Shown here: piece after piece, positions 1 to 7,932 of the stretch
How the letters are laid out: the number at the start of each line of letters is the position of its first letter
How positions within the stretch are numbered: the first letter of the stretch is position 1
NCBI GenBank assembly: GCA_900541725.1
Contig: UQLB01000007.1
Location: 37,864-101,863, forward strand
DNA length: 64,000 bases
From: an uncultured Collinsella sp.
GTDB taxonomy: Bacteria > Actinomycetota > Coriobacteriia > Coriobacteriales > Coriobacteriaceae
Reading direction: 5' to 3'
Program-made: the position numbers and the translations under genes
The notes under the pieces: generated by a model
The model's database searches: none
The model's input: the letters and a program-made list of their open reading frames with translations, nothing else
Told to the model about the DNA's origin: nothing

Positions 1-643
1 CGCGGCCGTATACCACGGTGGAACCCATGTAGCACATGTTCTTGCGGTCGCCGAGCGGCACGTCGTCGATGCCGGCGGCGAGCTCAATGACGTTGGCATG
101 CTTCTCGACGGGCACGGACTCGCCGGTAAGGGCGGCCTCCTCGATCTTCATCGTGGCGCTCTCGAGCACACGGCAGTCGGCCGGGACGGAGTCGCCCGCC
201 TCGAGCATGATCACATCGCCGGGCACGAGCTCGGCGCTCGGCAGGTGCACGAGCTTGCCGTCGCGCAGCACCTTGGACTGCGCCGCGCTCATCTCCTGCA
301 GGGCCTCGAGGGCCTCCTCGCTTTTAGCCTCCTGAACCACGCCCAGCACCGAGTTGACGATAACGACGAACATGATGATGGCGACATCGGCAAAGTCCGC
401 CTCGCCCTTGACCATGCCCGTGAGCGCGCTGATGACGGCGGCAACGATCAGCATGATAACCATGGGGTCGGCCATCTGCTCAAAGAAGCGCTTCCACAAC
501 GGCGTCTTCTCGGCTTCCTCGAGCTTGTTAGGGCCTGTCTTGGCGAGGCGCGACGACGCCTCGTCGTTGCTCAGGCCGAGGTTCTCATCGACACCTTGGT
601 CGCTGAGTACCTCCGCCGCGGCGGACAGGTATTCCTTTTGCAT
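1..643 (-). CDS. P-type cation-transporting ATPase, N-terminal part (cut by window edge)
   Basis: This is the first ~214 codons of a membrane pump that uses ATP to move cations, of the P2 (Ca2+/PMR1-like) type. The window ends before the phosphorylated Asp motif. Visible are the N-terminal cation-ATPase domain (TGPNKLEE near residue 40), two hydrophobic segments at about 61-74 and 84-101, and the actuator domain with its TGES loop at about 172-175. The ATG is preceded by a strong AGGAGG site, which fixes the start. The ion (Ca2+, Mn2+ or Na+/K+) cannot be told because the later transmembrane ligands are outside the window. Confidence 0.9.
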   Translation of the reverse strand, partial: MQKEYLSAAAEVLSDQGVDENLGLSNDEASSRLAKTGPNKLEEAEKTPLWKRFFEQMADPMVIMLIVAAVISALTGMVKGEADFADVAIIMFVVIVNSVLGVVQEAKSEEALEALQEMSAAQSKVLRDGKLVHLPSAELVPGDVIMLEAGDSVPADCRVLESATMKIEEAALTGESVPVEKHANVIELAAGIDDVPLGDRKNMCYMGSTVVYGR

Positions 644-1085
644 ATAGAGTCCCCTCCTGGGATTCGGGCCACTCAGCAGATTGATGCCCGATCATAATTC
701 CCAGGAGAAGGGCAAGGGCTCATCAAGGCTGCCGTGCTGAGCGGCAGTTGATAGTGGGGCTATGGTACCCCAAAGCGGCGCGTCTAGCCAAAACATTCCA
801 ATTGGAAACACGGCTCGAGTGCAACGATGCAGACCGTGTGATGCTCAACATTGATAAAACGTTTTTTCTTCGGTGCATCATCAAACTGAAATATCGCCCA
901 GATAGCAGCGGTTAGAACGGTTGGTAAAGTTTTTGCATATACCGTTTTTACCGCAAAAAATGAACTTCTAATTCGGCATACGGTCGATTTTTTGGGGTAT
1001 TCGGTCGGCATTTCGTTATAATCATCTCAGTTTTATTTCTTATGGTTTATCTATCAGCGCAAGACGATGTCAGATGGAGGTCTGA
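644..1085. other. Divergent intergenic region, ATPase / pyruvate kinase
   Basis: This holds the upstream regions of both flanking genes. I see no convincing gene: the 75-codon frame at 784-1011 has no ribosome-binding site and atypical composition. The stretch from about 830 to 1060 is AT-rich compared with its surroundings, as expected for promoter DNA. Confidence 0.5.
992..1022 (+). promoter_or_regulatory. Candidate pyk promoter
   Basis: A perfect TATAAT lies at 1017-1022 about 63 bases before the pyk ATG. The best -35 candidate is a weak TTGGGG at 992-997 with a 19-base spacer. The -10 box is clear and the -35 is not. Confidence 0.45.
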
Positions 1086-2546
1086 ATGTACAAGCGCACC
1101 AAGATTGTATGCACCATGGGTCCCGCCTGCGATAGCGACGAGACCATCCGCGAGATGATCAAGGCGGGCATGAACGTCGCCCGTTTTAACTTCTCGCACG
1201 GATCCTACGACGAGCACCACGGTCGCATCGAGCGCGTCCGTCGTATTTCCAAGGAGCTCGATCTGCCCGTCGGCATCCTGCTCGACACCAAGGGCCCCGA
1301 GGTCCGCACCGGCCTTCTGGTCGATGGCAAGAAGGTTGCCGTCAAGACCGGCGATAAGATCGTCGTCACCGCTCAGCCCACGTCCGAGGATTTCCACGGC
1401 ACCGCTGAGCACATCTCCCTCGACTACCTGGCTCTGCCCTCCGAGGTCGAGAAGGGCTCCCTTATCCTGATCGATGACGGTCTGGTTGCCCTCGAGGTCG
1501 AGTCCGTCGATGGCCAGGACATGACCTGCGTCGTTAAGAACGACGGCCTGATCGGCGAGCGCAAGGGCGTCAACATGCCCAACGTCAACATCTCGCTGCC
1601 CGCCATCACCGAGCGCGATCGTCAGGACATCCTCTTTGGCCTGACCGAGAACATCGACTACATCGCCGCTTCCTTCATCCGTGACGGCGAGTCCGTCCGC
1701 GGCATCCGCGAGCTTTGCCGCGAGAACGGCGGCGAGCACGTGACGATCTTCCCGAAGATCGAGTGCGCCCTGGGCGTCGAGAACTTCGACGAGATTCTCG
1801 AGGCTTCCGACGGCATCATGGTCGCCCGTGGCGACCTGGGCATCGAGATCAAGCCCGAGCTCGTTCCGCACATCCAGAAGGAGATCATCGCCAAGTGCAA
1901 CGCGGCCTACAAGCCCGTTATCACCGCTACGCAGATGCTCGACTCCATGCAGCAGAACCCGCGCCCGACGCGCGCCGAGGTTGCCGACGTTGCTAACGCC
2001 ATCTACGACGGCACCGACGCCGTTATGCTCTCTGGCGAGTCCGCTGCCGGTAAGTACCCGGTCGAGGCCGTCAAGATGCAGGCCAGCATTGCTCTCGAGA
2101 CTGAGAAGTACCTCCCGGCTCACGCTCCGCTCGAGGTTCCGGCTGACGCTCACGGCACCCGCGTCGTCAACAACGTTGTGGGTATGTCCGCTGTGAACAT
2201 GGCTACCACCGTTGGCGCCAAGTGCATCACCGTGCCGACGACCACCGGTCGTACCGCTCGCCTGATCTCGCACTTCCGTCCCAACATGCCGATCTGCGCG
2301 TTCTCCCGCCACGAGTGGGCCGTCCAGCAGATGATTATGTACTGGGGCGTTATCCCGCACCAGGCCGAGATTACCCAGGGCACCGTCAACGGCACGATCG
2401 TCAAGGCGATCGAGACCGCTAAGGAGCTCGGCTACGTCGAGGCCGGCGATCTGACCGTCGCTACCGCCGGCGATCCCCGCATGAGCGTCCAGCTCGAGGA
2501 CAAGGTCTCCTCGACCAACGTCGCTTACGTCGCTCAGGTGCGCTAA
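1086..2546 (+). CDS. pyk: Pyruvate kinase
   Basis: Converts phosphoenolpyruvate and ADP to pyruvate and ATP, the last step of glycolysis, in the cytoplasm. The 486-residue product has the expected family length and architecture: an N-terminal TIM-barrel start (KRTKIVCTMGPA), the FPKIECALGVENFDEIL segment, the substrate/metal motif MVARGDLGIEI, the TATQMLDSM helix, and a C-terminal allosteric domain (TTTGRTARLISHFRP). The start has a GGAGG site six bases upstream. Codon use is strongly biased, as expected of a highly expressed gene. It stands alone with its own promoter and terminator. Confidence 0.97.
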   Translation: MYKRTKIVCTMGPACDSDETIREMIKAGMNVARFNFSHGSYDEHHGRIERVRRISKELDLPVGILLDTKGPEVRTGLLVDGKKVAVKTGDKIVVTAQPTSEDFHGTAEHISLDYLALPSEVEKGSLILIDDGLVALEVESVDGQDMTCVVKNDGLIGERKGVNMPNVNISLPAITERDRQDILFGLTENIDYIAASFIRDGESVRGIRELCRENGGEHVTIFPKIECALGVENFDEILEASDGIMVARGDLGIEIKPELVPHIQKEIIAKCNAAYKPVITATQMLDSMQQNPRPTRAEVADVANAIYDGTDAVMLSGESAAGKYPVEAVKMQASIALETEKYLPAHAPLEVPADAHGTRVVNNVVGMSAVNMATTVGAKCITVPTTTGRTARLISHFRPNMPICAFSRHEWAVQQMIMYWGVIPHQAEITQGTVNGTIVKAIETAKELGYVEAGDLTVATAGDPRMSVQLEDKVSSTNVAYVAQVR

Positions 2547-2574
2547 AACGCACTTGCAAGCATACTTGCATTGC

Positions 2575-2612
2575 AAAGGGCCCGGAAGGCTTCGCCTTCC
2601 GGGCCCTTTTTC
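2575..2612 (+). terminator. Rho-independent terminator of pyk
   Basis: A 15-bp GC-rich stem (GGGCCCGGAAGGC with its complement) closed by a TTCG loop is followed by five T residues, 30 bases after the pyk stop. Confidence 0.92.
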
Positions 2613-2792
2613 TGTGCCAATGCCGCCGCACGGCAAAACACGCACTCATTTCTTTACCAAAAGCGCGAAATCCACCCTTCGAGGCCCAAAAAATAAAGCC
2701 CCAAGCGCTAAAAGTGTTCGCCCGGTGGCAAACCCACACCTCACACAGGGCTGATAAATCGTTTTAGCAAGAACCAAATCGACCTGGTTTTC

Positions 2793-2915
2793 GGAAGTAT
2801 GCGGCAAATTCTGGAACCTCCGAGCACACCCTGTTTTTTTCGCAACAAAATGCCTGATAAACTAGCCTCAAAAGCCAGGTCCGCTCATAGGGTTCAGATT
2901 TTGCCGCATACTTCC
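2793..2915. repeat. Long inverted repeat, 16-bp perfect arms
   Basis: Left arm GGAAGTATGCGGCAAA (2793-2808) and its exact complement (2900-2915) are separated by 91 bases. There is no T-tract after either arm, so it is not an ordinary terminator. It lies directly upstream of the AbiEi/Vsr-like gene at 2971 and contains GAGCACACCC, also found in the inverted repeat at 40.3 kb. Confidence 0.7.
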
Positions 2916-2970
2916 GGATTGACGCTGGCATCACTCGCTTCAAAGAGATGATTTCGGCCAGGAGGGCATT

Positions 2971-4044
2971 ATGGACCTGACGCTTTGTGGGCAATCCGCC
3001 TTTAACTACTACCGCATCCCGCCGCAGGTATTAGGCCTTTACCCCGCCATTAGCCTTGGCAATATGGATCGCAGATGTTGTGGCCTCGGAAGTCATGCAG
3101 TTGTAAAAGACCTGCTTCACGCACCACTTCACAGGCTTGTATTCACTCGGGCACAATCCGGGTCGCGAAGCCTGTATAAATCGCACCTCCTGACCCAAGA
3201 ACCACCTCCGGGGTCGTTTAGGCAGACTGAACATGGGTTTGATGTCACGTCACCGGAGTTCACGCTGCTCAACCTTGCTACGCAGGTTTCACGCAACCAG
3301 TTACTCATGGCTTGCTACGAGATGTGCGGCTCCTTTGCAGTGTTTAAGCCCTGCGAGCGAACGCAACAACAACTCGATGAAGCTATTTCGCTTAAGTTCA
3401 TTCCACCCAACTGCGGGTGGGAGCGAGTTAACGACACCAAGGGCAATGACACCAACTTGTGGAAGCGCACGCCGCTTCTTACCGCAACGGATATCGCCGC
3501 GTTCGCCAAGCAAGCCGCAGGCCTGCGCGGCGTCAAACAACTGCGCTGGGCGGCCGAGCACATGACGGGGCAGGCCGCCTCGCCCTTCGAAGTACAGACC
3601 TCCATGCTTATCTCGCTCCCCCGCGACGAGGGCGGTCAGGGCATCGAGATCGCCAACAACGCGCGCATCCCGCTCAGTGAAGCCGCACGTTCGCTGTATG
3701 ACAAAACCTGCTGCTACGCCGATATCCTCATCGAAAGCGCCACCGACAGCATGGGCGTCATTCTGGAATGCCAAGGCCGCTCTGCCCACGACAGCGAAGC
3801 CGCGAGCCTCTCCGATGCCGAGCGCGCCACCGCACTCACAAGCATGGGCTACGACGTCATCCAAATTACCTATGACCAGATCAAGGAGAAGAAGAGCTTC
3901 GACCACATAGCCGAGCTCATCCATAAAAAGGCCGGGCTTCCCCACATCCCAAAGACCAAACAGGAGCGCATTGCCGAAGATACCTTACGGCAAGAGCTAC
4001 TTGTCGATTGGGTTGAGCTATTCACTGCCGGGCCGGCCAGCTAG
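2971..4044 (+). CDS. AbiEi/Vsr-like solitary protein (possible PD-(D/E)XK nuclease fold)
   Basis: Function unknown. The C-terminal third has the pattern of Vsr/DUF559-type folds: an ADIL strand near residue 254, then GVILECQGRSAH, resembling the D...ExxG core of PD-(D/E)XK nucleases. The middle (GFDVTSPEFTLLNLA) resembles the AbiEi antitoxin-like region that often precedes such domains. No signal peptide or membrane segment is seen. A strong GGAGG site precedes the ATG. Its last four bases (CTAG) overlap the end of the convergent gene. A partner toxin gene is not adjacent. It resembles the protein at 30020-30982 in its C-terminal architecture. Confidence 0.7.
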   Translation: MDLTLCGQSAFNYYRIPPQVLGLYPAISLGNMDRRCCGLGSHAVVKDLLHAPLHRLVFTRAQSGSRSLYKSHLLTQEPPPGSFRQTEHGFDVTSPEFTLLNLATQVSRNQLLMACYEMCGSFAVFKPCERTQQQLDEAISLKFIPPNCGWERVNDTKGNDTNLWKRTPLLTATDIAAFAKQAAGLRGVKQLRWAAEHMTGQAASPFEVQTSMLISLPRDEGGQGIEIANNARIPLSEAARSLYDKTCCYADILIESATDSMGVILECQGRSAHDSEAASLSDAERATALTSMGYDVIQITYDQIKEKKSFDHIAELIHKKAGLPHIPKTKQERIAEDTLRQELLVDWVELFTAGPAS

Positions 4045-4889
4045 CAGCTAGCAATCAGGGGCAGCGCAGGCACATCGGGCGATTCGACACGGGCCGCAAA
4101 GCCCGCCTCGGTCAGCTCGATGACCTCGGTAAACGTTGCGTCGAAGAATGTCTCGGTCAGCAGGCGGTATGGCGGATGGTCGGGCTCGCCGGGGTTTTCG
4201 CGCACGATCTCGTGCATAACGCCGATGGTCTTGAGCACATACTCCTTATGGATGGGATACTGCCCAAAACGCGTCGCCGCAGTATACAGGCGATCGGTCG
4301 CACGCGGAATCGAAACAATGCCGAGCGTCTTGCCAAACCAGTCAAAGTCGCCTTGCTTTTTAATGCGGAACTCCTCGCACGGCTTGCCGCCGTGCGCCTC
4401 CAGGTACTGATTCACGCGCGTATTCCATACGGTATCGGCCACCAGATGCGACCAGACACCCAATGTCAAATCGAGCAACGACTGCGCCACGTCCTCGGAC
4501 GCAAGCGAGAACTCACGAGCGCCGGGACCGACAACCGGCTCGGCATCCCTGTAGCGCTGGGGATAGTGCACGCGATTCAGTCGCTCGCGCTCCTCGACAA
4601 TCGAGGTAGCCGCGGCTGGCGCACCGGTGGGCGAACTTTTAAGCAACGGTGCCACATAGGTATCCCAGAACTCATGCTCACGAGGCTTAGGGATAGGCTC
4701 GGGCTTTGCAAAGTGCGTAATGCGGTACGGGATGGGATCGGCGATGCCAGGGACCATATAGCCCACGAAGATATCCGGAACCACGCAGCCAAACAAAAAG
4801 GCATTGCGGTCGCGCACGCTATTGGCAAGTGCACCGGTGCGCTCCAGCAAACGCTCCGTCTGAGCGATATGAATGTTCCAACTTGGCAT
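4041..4889 (-). CDS. Zinc-dependent phospholipase C-like protein
   Basis: Belongs to the zinc-dependent phospholipase C/S1-P1-like family, whose members begin MPSWxIHxA; this one starts MPSWNIHIAQTE. Conserved polar residues include an early His (residue 7), the CVVPDIFVGY segment, and LGVWSHLVADTVWN, where His and Asp would bind zinc. There is no obvious signal peptide, so it is probably cytoplasmic. The start at 4889 is chosen over an ATG 12 bases upstream because GGGGGTGG sits correctly for it and the family N-terminus begins there. The physiological substrate is unknown. Confidence 0.75.
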   Translation of the reverse strand: MPSWNIHIAQTERLLERTGALANSVRDRNAFLFGCVVPDIFVGYMVPGIADPIPYRITHFAKPEPIPKPREHEFWDTYVAPLLKSSPTGAPAAATSIVEERERLNRVHYPQRYRDAEPVVGPGAREFSLASEDVAQSLLDLTLGVWSHLVADTVWNTRVNQYLEAHGGKPCEEFRIKKQGDFDWFGKTLGIVSIPRATDRLYTAATRFGQYPIHKEYVLKTIGVMHEIVRENPGEPDHPPYRLLTETFFDATFTEVIELTEAGFAARVESPDVPALPLIASC

Positions 4890-4969
4890 AGCCACCCCCA
4901 TAAAAAACCTGGATAACTATACCATCACGGCAAAGCCGCGCGGGCGGCTACGCACGCTCTACGCAGCAA

Positions 4970-5764
4970 CTAGTCCGTAGTACCGCTTTCGGTTCCATAC
5001 GACGGCGAAGGCGCCTCGACCACATGGTGATATCGATCGATATAGATTGCACGGGCACCCAGGCGTCGCACCAAATCCTGGTGATGCGTGCTCATCAAGA
5101 CCGTCTTACCCGCCGCGACGTAGGCCAGCAAGAAGTTGACCACGATGTCGCACGAGTCTTCATCGAGCCCGTTGGTAGGCTCATCGAGCACTAGGATATC
5201 GGGGTTCATCGACACGACTGCCGCCAGTGCCACGCGCTTCTTTTGCCCGCCCGAAAGCTGATAGGGCGAGGCATCAACCAGGTCGGCAACTTGAAACAGC
5301 TCCATGGCATCGCGGACGCGGCGCTCGAGCTCGTCTGCCGGCAGCCCCATCTGCGCGGGACCAAAAGCGACTTCCTCGCCCACCGTAGCGCAGAACAGCT
5401 GGGCGTCGGCATTCTGGAACACAAAGCCCACGCGCTGATGAAAACGCTGAGCGGCAGCGGAATCCTTTAGAAACGCCGCATCGATCACGTGCCCGTCAAA
5501 CAGGTACGCCCCTGCGTCCGCGAGTTCAAGGCCGTTAATAAGACGCATAATCGTCGTCTTGCCGCAGCCGTTGGGACCGAGCAGGGCAACGAGTTCACCA
5601 CGATCGACCTGCAGCGACACGCCATCGACAACCGTATGCCCCGCATAGGAGAACACCACGTCGCGCAGCTCGATGAGCGGAACGACCTCGGCGCCGCCCA
5701 CACCGTTCGTGCCCGCCGCACTATTCATATCGATCGTCAAAACGTCGCCCTTCCCCATTTGCAT
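4970..5764 (-). CDS. nikO: Nickel ECF transporter ATPase subunit
   Basis: ATP-binding subunit of the energy-coupling-factor transporter encoded with nikMN and nikQ; it hydrolyses ATP at the inner face of the membrane. Walker A (GPNGCGKTT), the ABC signature (LSGGQKKR), Walker B (ILVLDEPTNGLD) and the switch His (STHHQD) are all present in 264 residues, a normal length. It is the third gene, 22 bases after nikQ. Sequence alone cannot separate CbiO (cobalt) from NikO (nickel); the operator upstream of the operon favours nickel. Confidence 0.88.
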   Translation of the reverse strand: MQMGKGDVLTIDMNSAAGTNGVGGAEVVPLIELRDVVFSYAGHTVVDGVSLQVDRGELVALLGPNGCGKTTIMRLINGLELADAGAYLFDGHVIDAAFLKDSAAAQRFHQRVGFVFQNADAQLFCATVGEEVAFGPAQMGLPADELERRVRDAMELFQVADLVDASPYQLSGGQKKRVALAAVVSMNPDILVLDEPTNGLDEDSCDIVVNFLLAYVAAGKTVLMSTHHQDLVRRLGARAIYIDRYHHVVEAPSPSYGTESGTTD

Positions 5765-5786
5765 CCCCAGTCGGAACCAGCAGCGC

Positions 5787-6623
5787 CTACAGCACGGCGC
5801 ACAACACTGTCAGCAGCGCCACGCCGGCCGCATAGGCCGCATCGCGCCAGCCAAACCTGGCGCGCGCGGGAGCCGGATACGCACCGGCAAAGCCGCGGCA
5901 AAGCATAGCCTCGTCCATCGCGCGGCTGCATTTCATCGCCTTGATAAAGGTCATGCCCATGATACCCGCGATCGAATCGGTACGCGAAAATCCCTCGGGC
6001 GCACGGCCAACGCTGCGCAGCATGACCGATTCGCACAGATCGTGCGCCGTACGACCCAGCACCTCGATGTGCTTGAGCGCCATATCAAACGTAAAGATAA
6101 CTTCGTCGGGTAGATGCAGCATCTTGAGCGCCGCCGACATGCGGCTCCACGTGAGGGTCCACGAAACGCCCAGCACCAGCGACACATTAATGAAGGTCTT
6201 GAGCGCAATCTTGAGCATGGCGCCCGTAGCGGAAGCACCCAGCAGCAGGGCAGGCAGCGCCAAAACCACTGCGAGCCCCGCGGCGCCAAGCGCCGGCACA
6301 AAGGTCGCGCGCAGCCCGCGTACGGGACGCACGGCAACGAGCACCAGCGCAATGGCCGCCATCAACATGAGGTACAGCGGGCTCTGTGTCAGGCACACGC
6401 ACAGGACGCAAACGAATATCCCCACCAGGCGCACCGGAGCCGAAACGCAAGAAAGGGCGCGGTCGACCATCGACCCGCCCTCGTGCGCGCCTCCACCCAG
6501 GCGAACCCGCTCAAGCAGGCTCGCCAGGTGCAGGACGTTCTTTTGCATCACGCGATGACGAGCGCCCGTGGGCTCATATCGCTCCTCGGCCGCAAGCCAG
6601 CTAGGCAGCTCGACCATCGCCAT
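5787..6623 (-). CDS. nikQ: Nickel ECF transporter membrane coupling subunit
   Basis: Transmembrane T-component that links the substrate-binding NikMN to the ATPase NikO. It begins with the typical soluble helix (MAMVELPSWLAAEERY), then has at least four hydrophobic segments, and carries the conserved coupling segment near LRSVGRAPEGF and CSRAMDEAMLCRGF, equivalent to the alanine-arginine signatures of CbiQ/EcfT. The start overlaps the end of nikMN by 23 bases, indicating translational coupling. An internal ATG two codons downstream is an alternative start. Confidence 0.88.
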   Translation of the reverse strand: MAMVELPSWLAAEERYEPTGARHRVMQKNVLHLASLLERVRLGGGAHEGGSMVDRALSCVSAPVRLVGIFVCVLCVCLTQSPLYLMLMAAIALVLVAVRPVRGLRATFVPALGAAGLAVVLALPALLLGASATGAMLKIALKTFINVSLVLGVSWTLTWSRMSAALKMLHLPDEVIFTFDMALKHIEVLGRTAHDLCESVMLRSVGRAPEGFSRTDSIAGIMGMTFIKAMKCSRAMDEAMLCRGFAGAYPAPARARFGWRDAAYAAGVALLTVLCAVL

Positions 6624-7686
6624 GGGCTCCGCTTTCCTTGACCGTCAGCGAGATCAGACGGAATGCGATGGTGAGCACCGCCACGCCAATCACGCCGGAC
6701 AGGATATACATGGCAGCCTGACCGGCAAAGCCGAGACCCTGCTCCTCGGAATAGGCCTGCAGGTAATCACCCGTAGGCAGAGCGTCGGCAAAGGTCGGGG
6801 TGTCGAGACCGACCGAAGCCTGCAGGCTGTCGTCGCCAGCCTCCTGAACGGCGGTCGCGGCGCCCTCGGCGTCCCACTCACCCCAGGCGTCACCCGTGGC
6901 CAGCAGGCCCAGCGGCGTGGCCACGACAAGCACGGCAACCAAGATGAGTGTGGGGACCAGCGAGGTCTTCTTTGCAGCAGCGCCCTCGGCAGCAAGCTGT
7001 CCATCGGCGGCTTCGGGGCCGACGATAACGCTCGGCGCCGTCTTCTTGATAAAGCCGTAGATCGCGGCAGTCGCCACGCCCTCGACCACGCCGGCTACCA
7101 ACATATGCGGGATCATCATGGCCGGAATGGCAATGGACAGCGGGAAGGGGCAGTACAGCGGAGCGCCCGAAGCATTCGTGAAAAGCATCGGCTGAATACC
7201 AAACTCGATTGCTGCGCACAGGGCCGCCAGGCACAGGCCGACCCAGCCGCTTACGATGGCCGAAACCGAGGTGCCCCAGCTCTTGTCGTGCAAACGGCTG
7301 TTAAGCGCGCGGAACACGATGGCTGCGGCAAACGGCAACACGAAGGCCATGTTAAAGCAGTTAGCGCCAAAGGACAGGATGCCGCCGTCGCCAAACAGCA
7401 GCGCTTGCAGCGCCAGCGCGACCGAAACCGCGATGGCAGCGGCCTCGGGACCCAGCAGCAGCGCGATGAGCGCGCCGCCGACGGCGTGGCCTGTGGTGCC
7501 GCCAGGCAGCGGCACGTTGAACATCATGAGCAGGAAGGAGAACGCGGCGCAGATACCCAGGAACGCCATGTGCTCGCGATCGAGCGTGGCGCGCACCTTT
7601 TTGATGCAGTGGATCCAAACGGGCACCATCGCCACCGCCATAACGGCATCGGTCTGCGGGGACAGATAATTATCTGGAATGTGCAT
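6601..7686 (-). CDS. nikMN: Nickel ECF transporter substrate-binding protein NikMN (fused M and N)
   Basis: Substrate-specific membrane component. The first ~235 residues are a CbiM/NikM domain starting MHIPDNYLSP; the N-terminal amino group and His2 are known metal ligands in this family. The C-terminal ~105 residues form a fused N-type domain: one membrane helix (LILVAVLVVATPLGLLA), an extracytoplasmic loop with GDYL, and a last helix (MYILSGVIGVAVLTI). Such MN fusions are typical of nickel systems. GGGAGG precedes the ATG. A GTGTTAC-N14-GTAACAC dyad lies 58 bases upstream. Confidence 0.9.
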   Translation of the reverse strand: MHIPDNYLSPQTDAVMAVAMVPVWIHCIKKVRATLDREHMAFLGICAAFSFLLMMFNVPLPGGTTGHAVGGALIALLLGPEAAAIAVSVALALQALLFGDGGILSFGANCFNMAFVLPFAAAIVFRALNSRLHDKSWGTSVSAIVSGWVGLCLAALCAAIEFGIQPMLFTNASGAPLYCPFPLSIAIPAMMIPHMLVAGVVEGVATAAIYGFIKKTAPSVIVGPEAADGQLAAEGAAAKKTSLVPTLILVAVLVVATPLGLLATGDAWGEWDAEGAATAVQEAGDDSLQASVGLDTPTFADALPTGDYLQAYSEEQGLGFAGQAAMYILSGVIGVAVLTIAFRLISLTVKESGAHGDGRAA

Positions 7687-7743
7687 GTACGCCTCCCGGT
7701 TATCGGCACACGGAATTGCAACGCCGCTTAAATCACCTTGAGA

Positions 7744-7771
7744 GTGTTACGTATTGTTAGATTCGTAACAC
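7744..7771. promoter_or_regulatory. Candidate NikR operator upstream of nikMN
   Basis: GTGTTAC at 7744-7750 and GTAACAC at 7765-7771 form a dyad with a 14-base spacer. This equals the GTGTTAC-N13/14-GTAACAC site I recall for Geobacter uraniireducens NikR. It lies just before the nickel-transport operon, where a nickel-responsive repressor should bind. No nikR gene is in the window. Confidence 0.75.
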
Positions 7772-7791
7772 GCCGCGGGCTATCATAGCAA

Positions 7792-7824
7792 AACGGCGCA
7801 CTGCCGACAAAGCAGCACGCCGTT
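7792..7824 (-). terminator. Rho-independent terminator of pheST
   Basis: On the minus strand AACGGCGTGCTGC pairs with GCAGTGCGCCGTT across a 7-base loop and is followed by TTTGCT. It lies 109 bases after the pheT stop. Confidence 0.7.
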
Positions 7825-7932
7825 ATGTAATGCGCGTGTCATATATACAGGCTCAACGGTGCCTCATACCGAGCATAGCGGTCACGTAGGACTCGGCGGC
7901 AGCCACCGCCGACCCATATCCCAGTGCAGGAC

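Noticed and set aside
784..1011. 75-codon open frame upstream of pyk
   Set aside because: No ribosome-binding site, AT-rich promoter-like DNA and composition unlike neighbouring proteins.
1047..2645. 532-codon open frame antisense to pyruvate kinase
   Set aside because: A shadow frame of a highly biased GC-rich gene; the product is an artefact of codon bias with no domain pattern. Similar long antisense frames over pheT, the M32 gene, recQ and the M16C gene were rejected for the same reason.
2764..2994. 76-codon minus-strand frame between pyk and the AbiEi/Vsr-like gene
   Set aside because: It spans the long inverted repeat and has no start signal.
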